64,000 nt of DNA, from positions 42,737,854-42,801,853 of the forward strand of contig CM070520.1 in assembly GCA_036346375.1 (NCBI GenBank). Direction: 5' to 3'. The translations under genes and the position numbers were made by a program. Positions 43,936-59,682 of the stretch are shown piece after piece; within the stretch, counting starts at the first letter, position 1, and each line of letters opens with the position of its first letter. The notes under the pieces are model-generated. The model saw only the letters and a list, made by a program, of their open reading frames with translations. It was not told where the DNA came from and made no database searches. The DNA comes from Guadua angustifolia (Eukaryota > Streptophyta > Magnoliopsida > Poales > Poaceae).

Positions 43936-44284
43936 TTCAGATTTTTTTATTTTATGTTTTTACCTTTTTATTTTTACCATTTTACCATTTCACTTTATTA
44001 GACTTTTCTTTTTAAAAGCAAAGGCTCAAGAAAAACAATAATTCAAGAAAAATCAGGAAATGAACATTCAAATTAAATATCACACTTCAAATTCATTTTT
44101 ATAGTTTATTTGTTTTGTAAATAGTGGTTTTAATTTTGAAAATTTTCTTTTCTTTAAGAATAAAATGCAAGGAAGATATTATTTTAAAACAAAATCTTTA
44201 TTTCAGTTAAAATTTTCATTCAATTCCATGTTGAAATTTTGAAATTTTTATTTTTCCTATTTTTAAATTTTTCGGGATGTTACA
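43936..44284 (-). mobile_element. LTR remnant between integrase and RT
   Basis: On the minus strand the integrase frame stops matching Copia at VEFDE and continues TGTAACATCCCGAAAAAT, the start of the A/B/C LTR family. About 350 bp of AT-rich, LTR-tail-like sequence follow. Flanks ATGAA and ATGAT may be a damaged TSD. The usual linker between integrase and RT is missing, so the insertion was accompanied or followed by deletion. Confidence 0.65.
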
Positions 44285-45412
44285 TTCATCAAACTCAACA
44301 TTACAAGTTTCTTTAACAAAACCTTTGTTTTTATTAAAAACACGATAAGCTTTGCTATTTGAAGAATAGCCAAGCAAGAAACCTTCATCACAACAATTTT
44401 GAAACTTTGAAAGTCGAACACCCTTTTTCAAAATATAGCATTTGCACCTAAAGACTCGAAAGTAAGCAATGTTCGGCCTTCTTCCAACAAGAAGGTCATA
44501 AGAAGTCTTTTTCAAAAGTCGATACAAGTAAATCCTATTTGTTGTATGGCAAGCGGTATTAATAGCTTCCGCCCAAAAACTATCGAAAGTACCATATTCA
44601 TCAATCATTATTCTTGCCATTTCTATTAATGTTAAATTTTTCCGTTCTACAACCCCATTTTGCTCCAGAGTGTAGGTGGCGAAAAGTTCGTGTTTTATTC
44701 CAAGTTCATCACAATAATCTTCAATTCTTGTATTTTTTGAACTCAACATCATTATCACTATGAATTTTCTTTATTTTGAAATCAAATTTATTCTGAGCTC
44801 TTTTTGCAAATCTTTTCAAAATTTCGAAGCTTTGGATTTATCATCCAAAAAGAATACCTAAGTATACCTCGAATAATCATCAACAATAACTAAACAATAA
44901 GAATTTCCTCCTATGCTCTTATAGTTTGTTGGGCCAAACAAATCCATACGTAAGTGCTCTAAAGGTCTAGATGTGGACATAATACTTTTTGAAGGATAAG
45001 AACTAGCCACTTGCTTGCCGACTTGACAAACACTACAAAGTCTATTTTTCTCAAACTTCATATCTTTCAAGCCCACAACTAAACCATTTTTGAAAAACTT
45101 TTTAAGTTGAATCATCCCAACATGAGCTAGTCTTCTATGCCATAACCAACCCAAAGAGGTTTTTGCAATTAAACATGTTTGAAGATAAGAGTCATTTGAG
45201 GTGAAGTCAACTAAATACAAATTTCCAAATCTAAAACTTTTGAATACCAAAGAACTATCATTTTCTTTAGAAATTACTACTCCATTTCGAGAAAAGATAT
45301 GAATTAGATCAAGATCACATATTTTAGCAATGGATAGCAAATTAAAATTTAATGTTTCAACTAAAAACACATTTGAAATAGAAAGGTTATTTGAGATAGC
45401 AATTTTACCCAA
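44285..45412 (-). pseudogene. Copia-2 pre-integrase and integrase
   Basis: The minus strand 45412-44858 holds VETLNFNLLSIAKICD, the GAG-pre-integrase zinc finger (HRRLAHVG ... LCSVCQVGK, the HHCC pattern), then LRMDLFGPTNYKSIGGNSYC and VDDYSRYT with catalytic-core Asp residues. After a frameshift (44860-44760), 44758-44285 holds CDELGIKHELFATYTLEQNG and VVERKNLTLIEMARIM, with the third catalytic acidic residue (Glu), and FRCKCYILKKG. The integrase inserts element cDNA. Frame breaks and the LTR remnant make it non-functional. Confidence 0.92.
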
Positions 45413-45617
45413 TCCTAATACCTTTACTTTGCTATTATCTCCAAACGTGATCTTGTCATGTTACCCATTCCCCGACTAAAATGTGATGAACATTTTTCAG
45501 TCGCCAGTGGTGTGTTAAGTGCATCCGCTATCCAACACCCAATAACATACACCGGTCTTGTAGTTCACCTACAAAAGAGAATCAAACATTTTTAGATACC
45601 CAAATTTGTTTAGGTCC

Positions 45618-46869
45618 TTAGAGGTTAGAAACTAAGGTTTTGGGAACCCAAATGACTTTCTTTCTTTGGCCAATTATAGGAGTCCCAATAAATGTAGCAA
45701 AAATCTTTCCATTTCTATCTTTCCTAAGTGCATGGTAAGAATCATAAAAAATACTTTTAGATATTTTACCCAAAGAACAATCATTTGCTAAATGTCCTAT
45801 ATCATGAAATTTATAACAAAGCTTTCCATTTGATTTCACAAAATGAGGAGCTTTGTTATTTAATTTGTTACCCTTTTAGGAACATACCCAAGTCCTTCTT
45901 TATTGTAAGAACATTTTTTACTATTTAAAATTTTATTTACAGTGTCCTTACCTTTAAAGCATCTATTTAAACTTTTGCTAAGTTTATTCACTTATTCTTT
46001 AAGCTTGTTATTTTCAACAACTAAATTTTCATGACAAGAAATTGAGCTAGAGCATGAAATAGAAGGTATATCAATTAAATCATCACAAGAGGTGGATATA
46101 CAAGATTTTGCTACACAAGGTGAATCAGTTTCTAGTCTAAGCATATCATCAATAATATTGCATTCAATACTAACATCTTTTAAGGATTTTGAATGATTCT
46201 TGGCAAGAAGAGTCTCATGAGCTTCCTTTAGCTCCTCATAAGAGTCTTTGAGGGAAAGAAATTCTTATCTCAAAGCATTATGCTTAGACTTTTCTTTGCC
46301 AAGGTACTCATTTAAGTCTTCAAGCATATCCATTAACTCATCATATATGGGTTCATCCTCATCATTTGATTTTACCTTAAAGTCTCCTTTTACCATGAGA
46401 CACAAAGGAATGATGAAACCCGAAGACGCCTCCTTGGTGGCGACACCGACGAGTCCATTCTTTCTTAAGGGTGTGTCATCCTCGTAGAAGTCGGGATCCA
46501 AATATTCCTCTTTGGAATCCCATTCTCCAATGTGAGTTTTTCCTTAATTTGTAATTTGCCATCCTTTTGAAGCTTTTTGAAAAGCTTCTTCTTTCCTTGA
46601 AAAGCCTTCTTCTTCTTGGGCGACTTATTCTTGTCATCATTCTTCTTGGGGCAATGAGAGGCGATGTGCCCCTTCTCATCACACTCATAGCATCGGATAT
46701 TGGCATACCGGTTTGTACTAGAGTGTTGCCCCTTTTTAAACTTTTGAGGAGCGTTTAAGCTTGAACGCCTCTTCATAAACCTCTTCATCCTTTTTACGAG
46801 GAGTGCCATCTCTTGCTCGGTGTCTTCATCTTTAGAATTATCAAGCACCTCATCGCTTGACTCCGCTTT
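45618..46869 (-). pseudogene. Copia-2 gag C-terminal part with zinc knuckle, into protease region
   Basis: The minus strand from 46869 shows the acidic linker (KDEDTEQEMALLVKRMKRFM), then CYECDEKGHIASHC (near 46690), a canonical CCHC knuckle for RNA binding. A Lys-rich stretch and an acidic region (NDEDEPIYDELMDMLEDLNE) follow. A second knuckle is degenerate (CYKFHDIGHLANDC near 45800; one Cys is Phe). Frameshifts lie between. The protease active-site motif was not located with certainty. The gene is interrupted at 46869 by LTR-D and resumes at 53919. Confidence 0.88.
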
Positions 46870-47339
46870 TGTAACACCCTGGCACCCCGTGCCCCGAATG
46901 TTACACCCTCTAGCACCAACAATTACAAATCACTAAGAATAAATATTCGCAAAGCAAGCGAACAACTAGGAGGTTGTCAAAATTATTAAAAATTTCGGCA
47001 GCACCTCCTCTAAAACTAGGACATCCACTCAGCAGACAGAAAACAATAGCAGATAAATGATATCATTCTGGCAGGTTCTTTGTAATACCGCAAAATTGTT
47101 TTTCCTGGGGGTTCGGCTGGAATTGTCTTCAGTTTCTTGATACGAGGATTTGTTCTGGAGAAGAGTTTTGGCGCTTCACTGTTTATTAAAGATTTTGAGT
47201 TTTTCCATGAAATACTTATCGGAATGGGTGTTTTCTCCGTGCTGTTTAGTTTTGCGGCAGGTTGTTTATTCTGACAATTGTCGTTTCGCGCTAATGGTTA
47301 AAAGCTAAATGTTGGTTTTTAGGAGGGGTTTTTGGGAAT

Positions 47340-47889
47340 TTTCCCTCCCTCATCTAACCTCTCTCTTCCCTTGTTATTTTGTGTGGCTGTCAATCTTGGA
47401 GAGAAGATATTTTTGCTTTGGTTGCCAATTCCTCCAGATCTCTGGCGCCTCAAACTTGGCGATTTCCCCAGCCTTCTTGCTTCACTGTGGCTCCCTCTTC
47501 GGCGATCTCCCCACTGACCCTCTCTGGCCTCTTGTAGTCTCCAGCTCGGCGAGCCTCCCTGGTCCTTCCCCTGGCCCCTCTTTCCCCGTGCGACGCCGCC
47601 CTTGCCTTCCCTGCGTCCGGCGACAGCCTCTGATTCATCCTGCAGCCAAGTCGCCAGCGCCACCCTCCCAGACTCCTCTTGTTGTCGCCTGCCAGCGTGA
47701 GCCTTGGCCCTCCCACATGCAGCGACTGCTCGACTCCCTCTTGGCCGTGGCAGCCTCCTCCCAAGCGAGTCTTCCCATGGCGTCCTTTGGATGGCGTCGA
47801 GCCGTCCCCTGGCTGGTGATGAGCCCCCAAGCCGACGCTTCTCTTCCTCGAGCCAGGGTGCTCCCCTTCTCCTCCTTGGATTTGTGAAG
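47340..47889 (+). other. GC-rich leader-like segment with splice donor (LTR-E)
   Basis: A pyrimidine-rich then GC-rich segment ends GTGAAG/GTATAGG at 47889/47890. The open frame over it (47309-47887, 192 codons, Pro/Ser-rich) has no family motif. It matches the position of the GC-rich segments in T and D. Confidence 0.5.
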
Positions 47890-49958
47890 GTATAGGTTGC
47901 TTTGCTTCATGATACTTGCTCACCATGTGTTCGATGAAATGGCTGTGAGGGGTATGCACGTGTAATGGCCCTTGTTTGGGGCTGATTCGATACGGTAGGT
48001 TCATAGTAATTTGTTGAATAAACACTTATGGTTGATATGTATTCACATGGTGTTTGTCAAACCCACAAAACTTTGTTTGGTATTGGCGCATATTATTAGC
48101 CCATCCATGTGTTGTAGCTGTGAGTTGTATGCTGACTTTATGGCTAGATTTTGGGGCATATATGAAGGAATGAAGCGTTAATTGACTCAACAGAATACAA
48201 CTAATATTGATATGTAAATGGCTGAGTTATTGTGTTCGTAAGAACTTGTGTGGATGAAGTTTGCATTTGATGCGTTGTTGTTGAGATTCTCGTACTTTTT
48301 TTTTTCAGATTTACCAAGATTCGAGATAGCACATAGTAATTGGATTGGAACCATTTGGAATTCGAGGCTGAATTCCTCATTGATGTAATAACAAAAGGAA
48401 ATCCTTTTATAAATGCTTGCTTGTTACGTTCATTAAAAAGACGTAAAGAAAAAGTGGATAGAAACAATGCCTCTTGTTGATAGCGATCTATTAACTTTTA
48501 TCTAGATTACTCTTAAAATTGCATGAGCCCACGATATTTAGTTTTAGATTTTTGTGACTTTTGGTAAGACTACTTAATGCTGGTAATATAGAGCTAGTTT
48601 CTGTGTAGCATTCTCCTTGCTTTGATAACATAGAATCTATATTTATGTTATATATTATTATGTTTCTAAATTGTCGATCCAAATATTTACTACATTGCTA
48701 GATTTGCATGCTAAGAATGTTACTATCGCAAGCTCATGTCCCTGATTCAATAGTGGTCATGTGTGTGCTGAAATCTAATCCTTGAACATCTTGATGTTTA
48801 GTTATAACGTGATATTTTGCTCACTAAGGACATTTAAAATTCTAAAACATGGTCTATGCATATTCAGTGGCATTATTGCTTAAACCTTTGCGTACAAGAA
48901 GTTAGTATTCATGGTACCATGTTAGGTTAATCTAGTATATTAGCGCTTCTAGCTCACATTGGATGCTCGATTATTAAGTTAGTGCATGTTTAGAAGTGTC
49001 GTCGGAGGTGGACGAGCAATGTGCTTCGGTCAATTTACTCCATTTACTTGGTTTGACTTGTTTTTGGTATAGTTCATTCAAGTGGTTGGTTTGTAATGCA
49101 AACATGTTTGTGTGTTAATTGTTACTAAATCTGCTATTTAAAAGGAATGGAACACTAGGGCGTGCAAGCATGTTATTAGATTAGTTTCAGGTCTTTACTC
49201 TCAATGATTCTCAAGTTGTTTGAAATGTGGATTAATTATGTGAGTGTGTGTGTGTGTATATATACAAGCTTCCATTAGTATGAGTGATTAGTATTTTATC
49301 TCTAGTGATTGGTAATAAAAGGGCAATAGGAGAAGATTAAAAGGAAGATGGTGGTCCTCTTGCTCCTTTATCTAATCCTCGCCCTTTTCTTTGACTTCAT
49401 TGGATGGCGACCACAACAATAAGCTCAAGGAGAGTGTCTCCGGGGTGGTCTCGACCCAGCGTTGCCTCACAGCGTTGGTAAAGGCAAGTACATCGAGCAA
49501 TGTGTCTAATTGAGTCGTTAAATCGTTATTTATCTGTTCATGGCTAATTTCTATTGATTGTGGCAAGTATGAGTTATATTGGTGACCGTCCTTCGAGGAC
49601 TAAATTAGCTATTGGATTCGAGTGGTCACTAGTAAGCCTTAATCTCGGTGAGTTTATCGCACCTTTGTTATTATTGCAGTTGAGTAGCGAGAATGGGTTA
49701 CGGGGTACTCGTGGTTAATTTACAAGAGATGAATTTAATTGTGCCTAGTCTCGGGAATTGAGTTGAGTATGTGATTGAAATGTGTATTTGTTGAGAATTG
49801 TTGATTGAAATGTATTTTAGCTGAGTGTGTTGATTGAAATTTGTTTCAGTTGAGAATTGATGATTGAAATGTGTTTTAGTTGAGAATTGATGTTGCATTC
49901 TTGCATTCATGATATGCATTCATAATGGAAGGGGCGACCCATTCTGATGCGGGCCTCT

Positions 49959-50065
49959 ATGTTCACACGTAGTGAACATGAAAGTCCTACCTCGTAGTCC
50001 CATTCATCGAGGTGAATGGGAGCGAGACAGTAAGAGTAGGCACCTTCCATCTACGGGATGGAAGG
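49959..50065. repeat. Three-hairpin block, copy 4 (LTR-E, inverted)
   Basis: The stems are the same but in reverse order on the plus strand. The GTGTTCAC/GTGAACAC stem is here ATGTTCAC/GTGAACAT (49959-49979), so both partners of the outer pair changed. Confidence 0.85.
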
Positions 50066-51863
50066 GACGTGAGGGTGCACAATCGGGTGGGCACTCAGCG
50101 ATCTGCGACGCATACATGGAAATGAGCATTCATGTGCATTGCATCTTTAATATTGAGTGTTGTGGTAAATGGTGTGTCATATGGATGGTGATTATGGTAA
50201 TTGATGGTCGAGTCGTGGATTCAACCCATAAAGGGAGATTTAATTGAATTGATGAATTAGCGCATGTCTTTCCTTTGCCTTGCTAATTATGTTGTATGAA
50301 TATCGTGGATTGAAATTTGAGTTTTGAACTCGAATAAAGTCGATGAAAATGGTTTGAGTTGCAGCAAGGGTGGTTGAGTCGAAAACGTAGTGACTTAGAG
50401 CCACGTGATGCCTCTTTTTACGTTGAGTGGTTTTACCGTCAAGTTGATGACGTGATTGCGAATCTGTTTGATATGGTTAAGTTATTGCTTTAAATGGGTA
50501 TAAGTGCGCTTTTGTTTGGTTGCGGTTTCGTTGTATTACTTGCTCTTATGCTCAAGCTTTTGTGTGCTTATGTTAAATTGGAATTGCTATTCTCGTGTAC
50601 TTTCTGAGTCACCGACTCACGCTTGTTGTTTGTGTTGTTGCGGTACATTGAAACTGGCATGCATGGATGGGGGTAGTAGCACACTCACGTTTTGCAACAT
50701 AACCTTTCCACCATATTGATTATAGTTCTGATCTTAATCGTTCGTGAAACTTCTTGTAAAGGGCTTTGTTTGCGATTATGTTTATTGAGTTCCTGTCCTG
50801 TAATATTTGTGGTGGAGTTTATTAGTTTCTATTGGATGTGTGTGATTGATTAACTAAGGATCTGCTAGAATGATATCTTATAACTGCAAATGCTTTCTGT
50901 CTGCTGAGTGGATGTCCTAGTTTTAGGGGAGGTGGTGCCGAATTTTTTTTAATAATTTTGACAACCTCCCAGTTGTTCGCTTGCTTTGCGAATATTTATT
51001 CTTAGTGATTTGTAGTTCTTGGTGCTAGAGGGTGTAACATTCAGGGCACGGGGTGCCGGGGTGTTACATTCTTAGTTAACCAATCACACATCTAATAGAA
51101 ATTAATCAACTCCACCACATAATTATTACAGGACAGGGACTCATTAAACATAACCACAAACAACCTTTTACAAGAATTCTTCACAAGCTATTAAGATCAG
51201 AATTATGAATCAATATGATGGAATGGTGATGATGTGAACGTGATTGTGCTACTACCCCCACCATGCATGCCGGCTTCAAAACACCTACAAACATTAGATA
51301 ACAAGCGTGAGTTCAAACTCAGCAAAGTACACGAGGATAACAATTCAAATTTATCAGAAGTAAAACAAGAGCTTGACCATAAGAGCAAGTAATACAATTG
51401 GAACAACAACCATAAATTACGCATTTAAACCCAAAACAATTACAGTAAACAAGTCATCAACTTGATAATAAAACCATTCAATGCCAAAGAAGCACTACTT
51501 GACTCTAAATCACAACGTCTCCCGACTTAACTATCCCTAGTTGCAACTCAAACCATTTTCATCAATTGTACTTGAGTTCAAAACTCGACTTCACTCCACG
51601 ATATTCATTCAACATAATTAGCAAGGCAAAGAAATGCGCTAATTCATCAAATTCAATTCAATCTCCCCTTTTTGGGTTGAGTCCACGACTCAACCTTCAA
51701 TTACCCTAATCACTATCCATATGACACACCATTTACCACAACACTCATTAATAAAGATGCAATGCACATGAATGCTCTTTTCGATGCAATGCACATGAAT
51801 GCTCCTTTCGATGCACGTACCGGTACTGCCGAGTGCCCACCCATCGATGTGCACCCTCACGTC

Positions 51864-51966
51864 CCTTCCATCCCGTGGAAGGTGCCTACTCTTACTGTCT
51901 CGCTCCCATTCACCTCGATGAATGGGACTACGAGGTAGGACTTTCGTGTTCACTACGTGTGAACAC
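51864..51966. repeat. Three-hairpin block, copy 3 (LTR-D)
   Basis: The first stem is shortened to CCTTCCA/TGGAAGG after loss of bases from its centre, but still pairs. The other two stems are as in T. Confidence 0.85.
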
Positions 51967-53271
51967 AGAGGCCCGCATCAGAATGGGTCGCCTCTTCCTT
52001 TAATGAATGCACGATGCAATTACATGAATGAAGTGCAACCCTTCATTCATTGCCAACAATAACACAGCCGTAACCACATACATAACTATAGCCAGACTCT
52101 CACATTCCTAAGTCACCAGCGATACTAGTAAAATCAAATTCAACCATAAGACATGTTCACACAATACACTTGCAATTTAATGCTCACATATACTATCTTT
52201 ATAAATGACTTAACCGTTGGAACCAAACTCATGTTAGCCCCAATCACTCAAACAACATACTCTCTATACTCAACCTTACTAAAAACTCGGTCTCAATTAG
52301 AGTTCATCTAATTAACAGAGCAACAATTAAAATTAAGAAGTATCACATATGAACACACATCCACACTCAATAACACGGTGTACTTGCATCCATTCCCTTA
52401 ACCTTTTAATCATCATAAACATTTTCATAATATGAAGCACCTTCTAGCTATATTCAAGCAAAGCTTACCTCTTGCGTATTCATCGGCAATTACGTATGCT
52501 AAGAGCAAACAATAGAATCTTGCCTTTTACCGATGAAGAATGGAGTGGCATACGGCTGAGGCCACTCCCGATAGAATCTTCTCTGCAATTAAACAATACT
52601 CATCCAACTCAACTTTATGCACACTCGAAACAAACGACAAAAGAAAACAACTCTTTTGCACACATAATGTCCTAAGTATATGATTCTATATCACAATAAA
52701 ATGATCAATGCAGTCTCTTGAGCATACTATGATAGGAAGAGGGATATTAAGGTATCAACATTGCATGACCTACATAATAGTGGGTCCACTACTATTACCA
52801 AGTATAGCATGCCAAACAAGATTAAGCACCACTCTCTATTTTTTTTTATTCACTCATCCACAGATTCATACTTGGAACTAATCAGTATAAGAGTCTTCTA
52901 GCATCACTACAAGCTAAAAATACCTCTAATGGTTAAACCAAAACCATTAATCAGCAAGACATCTTTTTCACTAAGAATTCGGCCATTTCAATACTTGTAA
53001 GATACTCATACTCACAGCATAGCGAGAATCACTCAAAGAGCTATACATATTAGACAATATGCAACTCTTGCTAGTAAACATGCTTCACTAAATCACAGAA
53101 GTCCAGTACGCATCCTCTATATCTAAATCCACTCTCGTTTATTAAACATAGAATTTTCAACATGCACACCTCAAACAACAAAGTGCATGCAAAAATCATT
53201 TCATTCCCATGAAAACCCTAGCTAGGCATTTCATCAAACACCATGTAGGCAAGCTAATCCCCCCAAATTTA

Positions 53272-53740
53272 TACCTCAAAGCTAATGCCATGGAGGAAGG
53301 AGGGAGGTGAGGGAGGTGCTGGCCGGAGGAGGGGCTGCTGCTGCTCCTGCTGCCGAGCTGCTGCTGCCGGGTGGAAGGGAGGAGCGCCGTCGGCTAGGCT
53401 TGGCCAGAGGGGTACCAGAGGAGGGGTGGCGCTGCTGCTAGCTGGTGTTGTCGCTGCCTGGGTCAGGCCGGGCTGGGCCGGGTCTTCGCGCCCGCCTCGG
53501 AGAGGAGGCGAGGAGGAGTCGGCCAGGGAGTGCCATCGCTAGGGGAGAGGCGACCGGAGGAAGCCAGGGGAGGACAGGGGCAGCTGGGAGGAGTCGGCTG
53601 GGGAACTGGGGAGGAGGGCACAGCCCTTGGGGCGCCAATAGCCATAGAAAAGATCGGGGCAAAGTCAGTGACTGGCTTGGGGGAAAAAATATCTGGCAAG
53701 GAAAATAAATGGCAACCACTCAAAGGAATGAGAGAAAAGA
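53272..53740 (-). other. GC-rich leader-like segment with splice donor (LTR-D)
   Basis: A strongly GC-rich segment whose minus strand ends TTTGAG/GTATAAATT at 53277-53272. Multiple overlapping low-complexity frames; no protein call. Confidence 0.5.
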
Positions 53741-53918
53741 TTAGGTGAAAAGGTAGGTGGGAAGAGAAAATTCCCAGAAATCCCCTCCCAAGCCTAAATC
53801 CTTTAACCCTAACCCTCCCAAATGGGCCAACCACCCCTGAGAATACCTGCCAGATGGCCCCAGCTCACCCGACTGAAGGTACAAAGGTTGGTGCGTGGTT
53901 TCGCGATATTACAGCTTT

Positions 53919-54600
53919 CGCCTTGAAGGCGATATTTTTCTTCTTTGATGTGCTTTGCTCCAAAATCTCCTCTTTGTCCTTCTTGTAAAGCTCATTATAT
54001 TAGTTATGAGATTTTCAAGAAGTTCCGTTGGTGTCATCCTTGGTAGCTCCAGTGAGTTGAGGAACAACGTCACCAAAGTCCCATATTTCTCCTAGAGGGC
54101 TCTAAGAATCTTGCCAACAACATCAAGATCGGTTAGTGATGCTCCAAGGCCCTTAAGCTCATTTATTATATTATTAAGCCGTTAGTACATCTCATTGATG
54201 TTTTCGTGGGGTAACATAATAAAACTCTCATATTTGATCTGAAGCATATGCAATTTGGCTTCTTTAATCGAGGATGTCCCTTCATGGATTTTCGAGAGGG
54301 TTGTTCAAATCTCATGAGTGGTTTTGAGGTTGCTCACTCGATTGAACTCATCCACGTTCAAAGCGCAAAAAAGAGCATTCATAGCTTGAGCTTTGGTATG
54401 AGTGTTTCGCTCTTCTTGTTTTATTGTAAGAGTAGGATTTACTCCTGGAGCGAAACCCTCAACTACAATTCTTCATATATTTGGGCTCACGGTCTTAAGA
54501 TAAACGGTCATACAAATTTTCCAATATGCGTAATTTGTGCCATCGAAAAATAGCGCCTTGCCTATTGACACCCCATTGTTAGCTATCCTTATTCTCTAGG
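53919..54600 (-). pseudogene. Copia-2 gag N-terminal part (UBN2 domain)
   Basis: With two frame corrections, minus-strand blocks include IKEAKLHMLQIKYESFIMLP, HENINEMY, LNNIINELKGLGASLTDLDV, VGKIL and RMTPTELLENL, the UBN2/Copia gag capsid domain. In-frame stops occur (for example near 54195). The primer site lies about 30 bp upstream of 54600. LTR-D separates this from the zinc-knuckle part at 46869. Confidence 0.85.
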
Positions 54601-54627
54601 CGGTAAAGCCCCAAAAGATAGTCCAAA

Positions 54628-54640
54628 CTCTGATACCACT
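54628..54640 (-). other. Copia-2 primer-binding site
   Basis: The minus strand is AGTGGTATCAGAG directly after the LTR end ...GATTCTACA; it is complementary to tRNA-iMet. Confidence 0.88.
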
Positions 54641-54698
54641 TGTAGAATCATGGATGACCGATAGAGGGGGTGAATAGGGGTTTATAAACTTTTAACTC

Positions 54699-58311
<3,613 letters not shown>

Positions 58312-58945
58312 AACTCTAATACAAGCAATTTAAAACACTAAGTTAGAGTTGCAATAAGGACAATCTTCAATTATAATTTCTAATGATCACAAGGACTCTA
58401 GCAAGTTTAGTATGAGCAATGAAGGATTATAATTTCAAATAATATACTCAAATTGCTAGAAATAAGAATTAAGCACAATAAAACCAAATACAAGTCACAA
58501 GAAAATGAGAGATAAGAATTTTATCCCGTGGTCTTGGAGACTTGCCAGTCTCCCCTAATCCATGTTGAGGTGACTTGAACAACTTCAAGCTGGCTCCACC
58601 TGCTTGAGCCTTCCTCGATCACTATGGTATTTCTTCCCCACTCTAGGTAGGCGAACTCCAGCCTTCACAACATGCCGAGGCTTCTCACAATCTCCGTTGA
58701 GAAGCTCATTGAGCACGATCACCTTCAAGCCGTCTAGGAGGCAGCAACCTCTAAGAGTAATAAGCCTTGACGCTTACTTGAGGTCAAATTTGAGTGTCTA
58801 GAGGCTCAACACTAAATGCACCACTCAATTTTCTCTCCTAACTCTCTCAAAGTGTGAATTTAATGCACAAAGAATTTTGGAGACTAGCTAGAGCTCAAAT
58901 ATCATTAAAGAGGTTCAAGACATGCTATAAAATGCAGGTTGGGGG

Positions 58946-58953
58946 TATTTATA
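58946..58953 (-). promoter_or_regulatory. Copia-2 5' LTR TATA box
   Basis: The minus strand is TATAAATA, in the same context as the 3' LTR copy at 38264. U3 with repeated GGTATGACCGG motifs lies upstream on the minus strand. Confidence 0.6.
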
Positions 58954-59682
58954 ACCCCCACTAACCAATTCTAGCCGTTGGCCAAAAGTTGGCCAAAAAC
59001 CTCTTGAGAGGCCGATCATACCTCCCTTAGGCCAGTATGATTGGCCCTCAGTACCTAACAGTCACTGCTATGCATTTAATGCATGGTCGGCGATCGTTGG
59101 TCACATGGCTGGTATGACCGGAGGGGGTCCGGTCATACTGCTCGCCGGTATGACTGGAGGGTCCCTGGTCATACCGCCCTTCTCAGGTGCAAAAGCACCC
59201 CTACTGGAAATATCAGACCGGCCTTTAGGCCCAGTCATATCGACGGCCGGCATGATCGGAGGGGGCTCGGTTATACCGGCCCCACAACACCCAAAAGCGC
59301 AAATCTATCTCTTTTGATTTCTCTTTTGAATATATTTTCATGGAAGTGTCTAATTGTATATGATTTGATCCTTGACACTTTTAGCGACATCAAACACACA
59401 ACAAAGACCCCTCTTAATAGTATGGTAGATATTCTAGCAATCCGATCTTTTTCTCCAAACACCGAGATCAGCAAAAGCTATAAAAAAAGGTCCTTAAACT
59501 TTATACCTTAGCCATCTTGTCTCGATGCGATGATTTTCTATTCAACAATTTCGTGCTTCCATGTTCGTCAAATCTTGGACCAACCTATTCTCAAAATACT
59601 TAAATTGAAAATGTTAGTCCTTTAAACCATGATTGTTATTGATTACCAAAACCAAATCGAATTAGGGGCCTAGATGCTTTCA

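Larger units (their letters stand above)
47081..51068 (+). mobile_element. LTR-E, solo LTR inserted in LTR-D, opposite orientation
   Basis: It starts TGTAATACCGCAAAATTG and ends GGGGTGTTACA, with a perfect TSD, TTCTT (47076-47080 and 51069-51073), and is 3988 bp. It belongs to the same broad family as T and D but is inverted relative to D. The inverted partner sequences near 46900-47075 and 50850-51050 are the homologous LTR ends of D and E and could make a long hairpin. Confidence 0.95.
46870..53913 (-). mobile_element. LTR-D, solo LTR in Copia-2 gag, itself split by LTR-E
   Basis: It starts TGTAACACCCTGGCACC (46870) and ends TCGCGATATTACA (53913), with a perfect TSD, GCTTT (46865-46869 and 53914-53918). 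Without LTR-E it is about 3.05 kb. It is related to the LTRs of element T and carries the same three-hairpin block and a GC-rich leader segment. It lacks an internal region, hence solo. It is oriented as minus. Confidence 0.95.

Noticed and set aside
47309..47887. 192-codon ORF in LTR-E
   Set aside because: Pro/Ser-rich without motifs and located in the GC-rich leader segment of an LTR; the homologous segments in T and D have no matching frame.
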